Positions 1-5,896 of a DNA stretch of 10,679 bases are shown here, one piece after another (position 1 is the stretch's first letter; each line of letters begins with the position of its first letter). Under the pieces are notes generated by a model, which ran no database searches, had not been told where the DNA came from, and was given only the letters and a program-made list of their open reading frames with translations. The stretch is from Flavobacteriales bacterium (GTDB taxonomy: Bacteria > Bacteroidota > Bacteroidia > DT-38). The stretch spans positions 1-10,679 of the forward strand of contig JABSPR010000447.1 of assembly GCA_013214975.1 (NCBI GenBank). Direction: 5' to 3'. The position numbers and the translations under genes were made by a program.

Positions 1-386
1 TGAGTAAACTTTAATAGACTTAAATTACAGGACTGTAAAGAACAGGATTTGTATTTCATCATATGGCTGTTATGTTTATTCCATAAATAAAAAAAAAATT
101 CTTTGTAATATTTCAATATTTTTTGCATTTCCAAAATTTGGCAGATCTGCTGTAATGTCATGGGCCAATCATATTGGCACACAAAAAAAAATTTAATCGG
201 TGTTATTGTCCTTTCTGGCCTAGCGCATCATGATACTCAGTTTATGTACACAAGATAGGTTGCTTGGTGTGCACACAAATTTCCATATACCTGCTTGACT
301 AGCAAGGCCTTGAAAATGATGACACAAAAATGTTTTTTTTAAAAACAGACACAACAGATTTGTACTGCTAACAGTAATAGAGTGAA
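1..386. other. AT-rich stretch with no recognisable gene
   Basis: No reading frame on either strand looks like a known protein here. The stretch holds long A runs (around 89-98 and 182-190), two perfect 10-base palindromes (141-150, GCAGATCTGC; 267-276, GTGTGCACAC) and a 6-base dyad with a 3-base loop (164-178, GCCAAT/ATTGGC). It lies directly downstream of the leftward LysM gene, where the missing C-terminal part of that protein would be expected. I read all three leftward frames across the junction and none resumes a binding-protein-like sequence. It may be intergenic DNA, or sequence brought in by a rearrangement. Confidence 0.5.
326..347 (-). terminator. Weak terminator-like hairpin after the LysM gene
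   Basis: Read leftward, a 7-base stem (TGTTTTT/AAAAACA, loop of three A) is followed by five T. It sits about 40 bases past the stop of the LysM gene. The stem is almost all A-T, so it would be a poor intrinsic terminator, and the pattern could simply reflect base composition. Confidence 0.2.
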
Positions 387-1889
387 TTAAAAAGAAATAA
401 TTAGTATTAAAAATGGTACGGAAAACTCATCATTAAATGTCTTAACCATAGTGGTATCCTCGTTTAAAAAAGTAGGCCAAGGAATATGTACATCCAATTT
501 ATGGTAGTAGTCAATGTTAATGTTATCGTACCTTTTCCATTTCTGCATCCCAAAAACTTTGATGTCATATTTATCCGACTTTTTAAACAACTCCGTCATA
601 ATGATCGTTACAAATGGCTGATCTTCTGAAGGAATAACAATAATATTCCGAACAGAATCTCTCAAGACACCACGTATTACTTTATTTTTATCATCCTCGT
701 ATACATCTACCGATATAACATGTACCGTATCTAATTCTGTCTTCTCCATCGGAATGCCTAAAGTATCGTTAAACGACTTTCTGAATTTTTTCAAATCTTT
801 TGCGAACGTCCTGCTTCTTTCCACTTCTCTAATATGATCGTTATTAAATACTACAAGATTTGAAGCCCCATATTGTTGAGCAACGTACTGAGCAATTTTT
901 TTAAGGTGTACAGTTGGTGACGAGATCACTTTACTCGTATTAGATTTCCCCAAAAGAACCTTGTTCTGTGAACTAATTGGAGACACTACATGGATATTAT
1001 GCCTTTCCCCAAATTCAGTTATTTGCATCATATGCTTTTTATCAAAGCCAATTATTAGATGCATCAACTTCAATTCTGGCTCTTCTAAAATTTCACTCAC
1101 ATCCATAGCATCCGAATTTGTGTCGTAAACAAACAAACGCGCATTTAGCCCTAAAGAATTTAACGAGTCTGCTGCCAATAGAATTCCTTCATGAAAATCC
1201 AAAGCTCCTCTACTCCTATGAAAAATCATTTCTTTTCCTTGTACTCTTTCAAACCTTCGCATTGAATCATTATTGGCTAAGTAAAAAGGCAGGAGCAATG
1301 CAATGTTGTATATGGAATCTTTTCTAAGACTATCGTTAATCAACAGTTCATCGGTCATAAACTTAGGCCGAGTGTACTCGGGTAGATCTAAATATTTATT
1401 GTTTACAATAACAGAAATAGGGATATTGAGTTCCTGACCTATTTTGATTTTTTTATTGCTTTCCAGATTCGCTTTGTAAATTTTTTCAATATCTACATTG
1501 TAGTCTTTCGAAATTGAATACGCCGTTTGACCACGTTCAACCACATGAATTATCAATGTGTCTTTGTATTCTATATTTTGATTCCTACTGATTTTTTTCA
1601 GTGCCTTCTTGCTTGGTATTTTAATAGTGTCCTGAATACGTAAACCATCAATTAAAAAGGGATTAACTAATATTATCTCGTTTATTGAAGTCTCGTAAGC
1701 CTTGGAGATAGAATACAAAGTATGCCCAGTGAGTACTGGATGGATAATAAATGGCTTACCTCCAATAACCTCTGTTATCTTCGATTTTTTAACCCGTTTC
1801 TTTACAACCGGTTCATCTTGAGAAAAAGTATTTAATGCCAATACTAAGATTGCCATCAATACACATACTTTTTTAGAAATTCTAATCAT
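387..1889 (-). CDS. Secreted LysM-domain protein with periplasmic-binding-like domain, probably C-terminally truncated
   Basis: The 500-residue protein begins with an N-terminal signal: basic MIRISKK, a hydrophobic stretch to about residue 20, and likely cleavage near FSQ-DE (residues 22-26). Two LysM modules follow, at about 50-92 (GHTLYSISKAY) and 115-158 (GQTAYSISKDY); LysM binds peptidoglycan. From about 193 (YNIALLLPFYL) the sequence resembles the type 1 periplasmic-binding fold seen in Bacteroidota LysM proteins annotated as amino-acid ABC transporter substrate-binding-like. Its ligand is unknown. It lies 57 bases downstream of guaA on the same strand, a pairing I recall from other Bacteroidota. 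The end is odd: after FNDEF (about 485-490), where homologues as I recall them continue for roughly another hundred residues, it gives a short hydrophobic tail (VPFLILIISF) and stops. I take it as truncated by rearrangement, possibly non-functional in the binding domain. The start is the ATG giving a full signal peptide. Confidence 0.85.
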   Translation of the reverse strand: MIRISKKVCVLMAILVLALNTFSQDEPVVKKRVKKSKITEVIGGKPFIIHPVLTGHTLYSISKAYETSINEIILVNPFLIDGLRIQDTIKIPSKKALKKISRNQNIEYKDTLIIHVVERGQTAYSISKDYNVDIEKIYKANLESNKKIKIGQELNIPISVIVNNKYLDLPEYTRPKFMTDELLINDSLRKDSIYNIALLLPFYLANNDSMRRFERVQGKEMIFHRSRGALDFHEGILLAADSLNSLGLNARLFVYDTNSDAMDVSEILEEPELKLMHLIIGFDKKHMMQITEFGERHNIHVVSPISSQNKVLLGKSNTSKVISSPTVHLKKIAQYVAQQYGASNLVVFNNDHIREVERSRTFAKDLKKFRKSFNDTLGIPMEKTELDTVHVISVDVYEDDKNKVIRGVLRDSVRNIIVIPSEDQPFVTIIMTELFKKSDKYDIKVFGMQKWKRYDNINIDYYHKLDVHIPWPTFLNEDTTMVKTFNDEFSVPFLILIISF

Positions 1890-1892
1890 TGC

Positions 1893-1912
1893 TTGAATTG
1901 GTCTAGATTCAA
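1893..1912 (-). promoter_or_regulatory. Small dyad in the LysM gene leader
   Basis: A perfect 6-base inverted repeat (TTGAAT/ATTCAA) with an 8-base loop lies 4-23 bases ahead of the LysM start codon. It could form a leader hairpin or be an operator half-site pair, but at this AT content it could also occur by chance. Confidence 0.2.
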
Positions 1913-1918
1913 TCTTGT

Positions 1919-1940
1919 AGCATAATAAGTGCCAAATTTA
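1919..1940 (-). promoter_or_regulatory. Candidate overlapping promoters for the LysM gene
   Basis: Read leftward, 1940-1933 is TAAATTTG, an exact match to the Bacteroidota -7 box TAnnTTTG. Overlapping it, 1934-1919 reads TGGCACTTATTATGCT, which fits the sigma-54 -24/-12 consensus TGGCACnnnnnTTGCW except for one T replaced by A, with the GG and GC at the correct spacing. A sigma-54 start would fall near 1908 and leave a leader of about 19 bases. No good -33 TTG lies at the expected distance from the -7 box. Both are motif matches only. Confidence 0.35.
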
Positions 1941-1946
1941 ATAATA

Positions 1947-3476
1947 TCACTCCCATTCTATAGTAGATGGTGGTTTAGATGATATATCATAAACTACTCT
2001 ATTAACACCTTTAACCTTGTTAATGATATCGTTAGACACTTTAGCAAGAAATTCATATGGCAAATGACACCAATCGGAGGTCATGCCATCTGTAGATGTA
2101 ACAGCACGAAGCGCAACTACTTGCTCATAGGTTCTTAAATCGCCCATAACCCCTACCGATTTAATTGGCAACAACACAGTACCAGCTTGCCAAACTTCAT
2201 CATACAAACCATTATCCTTAAGGCCAGATATAAATATATGATCCACTTCTTGAAGAAGGCGTACCTTCTCTTTAGTGATATCTCCTAAGATACGAATAGC
2301 TAAACCTGGTCCGGGAAAAGGATGACGAGACAATATATTATTATCAATTTCCAATACCTTACCAACTCTTCTAACTTCATCTTTAAAAAGAGGCCGTAAA
2401 GGTTCTACCAATTTAAGATTCATTTTTTCTGGCAATCCGCCCACATTATGATGTGACTTAATGGTCGCTGAAGGCCCCTTTACTGAAACAGATTCTATAA
2501 CATCCGGATAAATTGTTCCTTGACCAAGCCACTTAACATCTGGCAATGCTTTGGCTTCATCGGAGAATACATCAATAAAAACTTTACCGATTGCCTTTCG
2601 TTTATCTTCAGGATCTGTTAAACCATCTAATGCAGAATAAAATGCATCTTTAGCATCTACGCCTTTAACATTAAGGCCCATGCCTTCATACGAGGCCAAT
2701 ACGTCTTCAAATTCATTTTTCCTAAGCAGACCATTATCCACAAAAATGCAATGCAATCTATCTCCAATAGCCTTATGTAATAAAATAGCTGCCACGGTAG
2801 AATCGACACCACCAGACAATCCAAGTACTACACTGTCGCTTCCTACTTGCTCTTTAAGCCTGGCTACCTCTGTATCTACGAACGAATCAGGAGTCCAATT
2901 ACATTCACATTTACAAATGGACACCAAAAAGTTCTTAATTATCTCTCCTCCCTCAGTACTATGAAATACTTCTGGATGAAACTGCAGACCATAAGTATGC
3001 TCACCTTTTAGTTTATAAGCTGCTGCTGCGACATCTTTTGTACTAGCTAACAATTCAAAATTATCAGGCATCTCAAGAATTGTATCTCCATGAGACATCC
3101 ATACTTGTGAGTTATCAGAAACTTTTTGCATCAATTCTGAATCTTTCTTTACAAAAGACAAATTGGCTCTGCCATATTCTCGAACTTCAGATGGAGCTAT
3201 ATTTCCACCCTCTTTATGTACCATTAACTGAGCTCCATAACACACGCCTAATAAAGGCCGTTTAGTACGAAAATCCGACAAGTTAATATCTGGTGCATCT
3301 GTTTCAGTAACTGAAGACGGACCTCCGGATAAAATAACTCCTTTAACATTGTCTTCCAATGCAGGAATATTATTGAATGGATGAATTTCACAAAACACAT
3401 TATTCTCCCTTATCCTCCTCGCAATCAACTGTGTATACTGCGAACCAAAATCTATTATTAGTACTTTTTCTTGCAT
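1947..3476 (-). CDS. guaA: GMP synthase (glutamine-hydrolysing)
   Basis: GuaA converts XMP, ATP and glutamine to GMP, the last step of guanine nucleotide synthesis in the cytoplasm. The 509 residues cover the usual full length. The N-terminal class I glutamine amidotransferase shows the oxyanion segment SGGPSS (50-55), the nucleophile in GVCYGAQ (Cys79) and the catalytic pair in LQFHPEV (His167, Glu169). The ATP-pyrophosphatase domain carries the PP-loop LGLSGGVDS (218-226). The C-terminal dimerisation domain ends in the typical SKPPSTIEWE. The ATG is followed at once by EKVLIIDFGSQYTQLI, the normal beginning of the family. No key residue is missing. It leads a leftward pair with the LysM gene, which starts 57 bases past its stop. 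Confidence 0.98.
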   Translation of the reverse strand: MQEKVLIIDFGSQYTQLIARRIRENNVFCEIHPFNNIPALEDNVKGVILSGGPSSVTETDAPDINLSDFRTKRPLLGVCYGAQLMVHKEGGNIAPSEVREYGRANLSFVKKDSELMQKVSDNSQVWMSHGDTILEMPDNFELLASTKDVAAAAYKLKGEHTYGLQFHPEVFHSTEGGEIIKNFLVSICKCECNWTPDSFVDTEVARLKEQVGSDSVVLGLSGGVDSTVAAILLHKAIGDRLHCIFVDNGLLRKNEFEDVLASYEGMGLNVKGVDAKDAFYSALDGLTDPEDKRKAIGKVFIDVFSDEAKALPDVKWLGQGTIYPDVIESVSVKGPSATIKSHHNVGGLPEKMNLKLVEPLRPLFKDEVRRVGKVLEIDNNILSRHPFPGPGLAIRILGDITKEKVRLLQEVDHIFISGLKDNGLYDEVWQAGTVLLPIKSVGVMGDLRTYEQVVALRAVTSTDGMTSDWCHLPYEFLAKVSNDIINKVKGVNRVVYDISSKPPSTIEWE

Positions 3477-3499
3477 GCTCTAATTGGAATTATTGACTC

Positions 3500-3507
3500 C
3501 AAAAGTA
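3500..3507 (-). promoter_or_regulatory. Candidate -7 box for guaA
   Basis: Read leftward this is TACTTTTG, an exact TAnnTTTG match, ending 23 bases before the guaA ATG. That would leave a short leader of about 18 bases. There is no clear TTG at -33. The short leader leaves no room for a guanine riboswitch downstream of this start. Confidence 0.45.
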
Positions 3508-3797
3508 AGGTGTTATTGGGTGGATTAAATAAATATTCGAGCCAGAAATAGTACATCTTTTCAACAATATTTCATGTCTGATTATAGAAGCTATTATTTT
3601 TATAAATATTGATTTAAACGAAAACTCTAATTCCTCATAATTATTTCCAAAAAACAGCCCAACAAAGCACAGAATTAGCTCTTTATCAGCATTTTCAACT
3701 TCGGTTATCAACATCAAAAGATTAATAACTTACCCCAGTCTTCGTCTTCTCTCCCCTATTTCTAACCAATTTTACATAACCTTAAAATGACGAGCGA
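3508..3797. other. AT-rich spacer upstream of guaA
   Basis: This part contains no gene I recognise. A 75-codon leftward frame (3717-3490) crosses it and runs over the guaA promoter candidate, but resembles nothing I know. No tRNA, riboswitch or clear hairpin was seen. Confidence 0.45.
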
Positions 3798-4127
3798 ATG
3801 GGAGAAATGAAAAACTTCAACAAGAGCATAGAAAATGTTTGGAAGAATAAATCGGAAATCGTTAAAGACGATAAGTACTTAAACATTTACATCGAAAAAC
3901 GAAACGACAATTCAGAAAAGCAAGATCGAAAAATAGACACATTTAAAAGAATACATATTAAGAAAGATCGAAAGACGAGTTATGCAGTAACAAAAATAAA
4001 ATCTATCTCAATGATTGACCATAGATTGGAGACAAGAGTTTCCATGAAGGACCTCGTTATAGAAAGAAACCTCTCTCACCGCCAAATCGACATAAGTCAA
4101 ACCACTTTTTTCATTTACAAAAATTAG
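3798..4127 (+). CDS. Possible small lysine-rich hypothetical protein
   Basis: This is an open frame of 109 codons with no family resemblance that I recognise. The product would be strongly basic and hydrophilic, with roughly one residue in six Lys and many Asn, Asp, Glu and Ile, and no signal peptide or membrane segment. It would contain only one Gly, one Ala and no Pro, which is unusual for a folded protein and argues against a real gene. A second ATG at 3807 is in frame. Neither start has a good ribosome site: GGGAGA lies too close to the second one. No rightward promoter box was found, and the hairpin after it is oriented for the opposite strand. It is either a fast-evolving orphan or a chance frame. 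Confidence 0.25.
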   Translation: MGEMKNFNKSIENVWKNKSEIVKDDKYLNIYIEKRNDNSEKQDRKIDTFKRIHIKKDRKTSYAVTKIKSISMIDHRLETRVSMKDLVIERNLSHRQIDISQTTFFIYKN

Positions 4128-4130
4128 ATT

Positions 4131-4164
4131 AAAAAAATGGCCCTGAGTAGAAAACTCAAGGCCA
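4131..4164 (-). terminator. Rho-independent terminator of the NarL/LuxR-type regulator gene
   Basis: Read leftward, a stem of 11 positions with one mismatch (TTGGCC.TGAGT against ACTCA.GGCCA, on 4164-4138) has a 5-base loop (4153-4149) and is followed by seven T (4137-4131). It begins about 40 bases after the regulator's stop codon. The T run lies on the leftward side only, so it serves the leftward gene. Confidence 0.85.
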
Positions 4165-4202
4165 ATTAATATGGAGGATTTAGATTACCCTCATGCTAAT
4201 TA

Positions 4203-4871
4203 TCATGATGCATACAACCGTTCATTAGATGAATCTAATAGATTCATGTTATGGGCCAGGCTTATTAGCTGAGCCGTATTTTTCACATTTAACTTTCTAA
4301 TGATATTATTTCTATGTGTATCTACAGTGCGTGTACTAATATAAAGTTCAGATCCGATTTCACAACTAGTCAGACCTTTAGAAACACATTTTAATATTTC
4401 CTTTTCTCGTTTAGACAATTTACTTACTCCCGAATTCTCATCTTTTTTATTACCATTTAAATGCGCCTCAATTAAAATGTCGCTAATATTCTTTCCGAAA
4501 TAACTCTTACCTAATTCTAATGCCCGTAAAGCATTTATTAATTCTTCTGTATCTGATTTCTTAGATAAATACCCAGTGGCACCAGCGTCAATAGCATTAG
4601 TTACTACTTCATTATTTACCAATTGAGATAATATAAGCACCTTCACATTTACATGGTTGCTCGCTATATACTTAGTTAGTTCAATTCCATTTACATCAGG
4701 CAATACTATACTTGAGATAACTATATCAGGATTTAATTCCTTAAGTAACTCCTTTGCTTCTGCTCCATTTTCTGCTTCTCCAACAATACAATAGTCTTGA
4801 TAATCTGATAATTGGCTACGTATTCCTAATCTAATAAAAGGGTGATTGTCTACAAGTAATATTTTCTCCAT
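4203..4871 (-). CDS. NarL/LuxR-family response regulator with atypical receiver lacking the phosphoacceptor Asp
   Basis: The 222-residue protein has the normal two-domain NarL/FixJ layout. The receiver spans 1-120 and a LuxR helix-turn-helix spans about 151-208, with KLSKREKEILKCVSKGLT opening it and RTVDTHRNNIIRKL (181-194) as recognition helix. It should bind DNA as a dimer. In the receiver the usual motif PDIVLLDIxMP reads PDIVISSIVLP, so the phosphoacceptor position is Ser54. The acidic pair is D8-N9 instead of two acids. The switch Ser82 and Lys104 (GYLSKK) remain. By family knowledge such pseudo-receivers act without Asp phosphorylation, for example constitutively, by ligand or by protein contact; which one applies here is unknown. 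The frame is intact, the DNA-binding domain looks sound, and it has its own terminator. No sensor kinase lies in the window. Confidence 0.92.
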   Translation of the reverse strand: MEKILLVDNHPFIRLGIRSQLSDYQDYCIVGEAENGAEAKELLKELNPDIVISSIVLPDVNGIELTKYIASNHVNVKVLILSQLVNNEVVTNAIDAGATGYLSKKSDTEELINALRALELGKSYFGKNISDILIEAHLNGNKKDENSGVSKLSKREKEILKCVSKGLTSCEIGSELYISTRTVDTHRNNIIRKLNVKNTAQLISLAHNMNLLDSSNERLYAS

Positions 4872-5202
4872 CCGTTTTTTTTTATTTTTAAGCTCTTCAA
4901 TAATAGTTTCTCACGCTAACTATGCCATTATACCTTGCTAGCTAATCAAAGGTTCTGCTCATCTATTATACTAAGACTACCTCCTTGAAAGATTTCAATT
5001 AGAGAAAATCTAATTTCACCTAAATTAGGTTCACACAAGAAAACCATTACCCCATTAATGCGTTGCTTTTCAACGCCTTACAAATTAACACGTACTCGCG
5101 ACGCCTTTACAAATTTAATCTTTCAGATGTAAGAAATATCACTTATTAAATCAAAAATCACATTTCTCAAATGACCGATATATTCTATCAAAGAAGAAAC
5201 TC
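4872..5202. other. Regulator upstream region with several dyads
   Basis: No gene is visible in these 331 bases. They hold three perfect inverted repeats: 4997-5015 (AATTAGA/TCTAATT, 5-base loop), 5018-5030 (ACCTAA/TTAGGT around one base) and 5060-5076 (GCGTTG/CAACGC, 5-base loop). A leftward TAAATTTG box lies at 5117-5110, which would give the regulator a leader of over 200 bases. The dyads could be operators, perhaps for autoregulation, or a structured leader. Confidence 0.4.
5073..5118. repeat. Imperfect direct repeat pair upstream of the regulator
   Basis: ACGCCTTACAAATTAA (5073-5088) recurs as ACGCCTTTACAAATTTAA (5101-5118), differing only by two inserted T, with starts 28 bases apart. 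On the leftward strand each copy ends its AT part with a promoter-like TTTG, and the second contains the exact TAAATTTG box. It could be a duplicated promoter or a protein binding site. Confidence 0.45.
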
Positions 5203-5643
5203 TTAGAATAAACTTGGTTTCACCAACTTTTTCAAGTTCGATGTGTTTTTTAAATCTTCCATAAGACCAATTACCTTTCGCTCATTAAGCATCTTTTTTT
5301 AATGATGATGCGCACCAAGTTTTTTTGCTATTTCAATTTCCGTTACAGAATTGGATCTACTTAATAAGACTACTTCGGGTTTACCTTCTCTATTCTTAAA
5401 TAACGAATTAAGCTCTTTAAAAAAATCAAGGCCATTCATAATAGGCATGTATAATCCAAGAAATATCAATTCAGGAAATCTTTGATTTCTTTCAAGTGCA
5501 TCCTTCAAATAAGCAATTGCTTCTTTACCATTGCTTGTCGCAACAACATCATTTGCGATATTCATACCCTTTAGAAGTCTGGTATTAGTAATATTTGTGG
5601 CCTCGTTGTCTTCAACAAGCAATACTTTGTCGAGTTTATTTAT
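5203..5643 (-). pseudogene. Decayed single-domain CheY-like response regulator
   Basis: Read leftward from 5643 the frame gives INKLDKVLLVEDNEATN, the normal N-terminus of a Bacteroidota single-domain receiver, but its first codon is ATA where ATG is expected. The frame is closed by TAA at 5652-5650 and has no ATG before the core; only a TTG (5622-5620) inside the first beta strand could start it. The acidic pair E11-D12 is kept. The phosphoacceptor site reads LIFLGLYMPIMNG, so Gly63 (codon at 5457-5455) replaces Asp. At 5301-5299 an in-frame TAA follows LGAHHH, and the frame then continues KKMLNERKVIGLMEDLKN to a stop at 5205-5203. That continuation fits the conserved Lys-Pro segment and last helix, with Met for the Pro. 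The full span is about 146 codons, a normal length for the family. Three independent lesions make a sequencing error unlikely. Confidence 0.8.
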
Positions 5644-5896
5644 TTGAGTTTATGATTTCAAAGCATAATACCGCATACGTAAATCATTAATAACCAACCA
5701 ATTAAGCATTAAAATAATTTCATTTTAATATCATCAACCTTAACAAATCCCATTATTATATTTAGGATTAAGAAACCGTACTTATTGCTTAATCTCGCTT
5801 ATAACAATTTGAACACTTACTTTATTAAGTAACTTATTTCCTGTAAATAAGCTTAGATTTTCGTAAAATTGTGGCACCAATAGCAACAAAGGCAGA
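5644..5896. other. Spacer between divergent regulator remnant and membrane enzyme gene
   Basis: No gene is visible. Two perfect dyads occur: 5708-5729 (ATTAAAAT/ATTTTAAT, 6-base loop, all A-T) and 5833-5851 (CTTATTT/AAATAAG, 5-base loop). The second lies 45-64 bases ahead of the next rightward start codon and could be an operator. A near match to the -7 box (TAAAATTG, 5864-5871) would leave a leader of about 20 bases for that gene, but no -33 TTG accompanies it. Confidence 0.35.

Noticed and set aside
200..420. Simple frameshift as the cause of the short LysM protein
   Set aside because: Translating the other leftward frames past the FNDEF site gives no binding-domain-like sequence; one frame stops at once, and the other gives about 60 residues with no family features.
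3490..3717. Leftward 75-codon frame just upstream of guaA
   Set aside because: It resembles no family I know, begins at a weak start, and runs across the best guaA promoter candidate. I treat it as a chance frame in AT-rich DNA.
5299..5622. Reading this as an intact 107-residue response regulator starting at TTG
   Set aside because: The TTG lies inside the first beta strand (KVLLVED), the receiver-like sequence extends on both sides of the frame, and the last helix lies beyond the TAA. A pseudogene explains all of this better.
5872..5886. Second sigma-54-like site (TGGCAC) ahead of the membrane fusion gene
   Set aside because: The downstream GC falls two bases too close to the GG, so the invariant -24/-12 spacing is not met.
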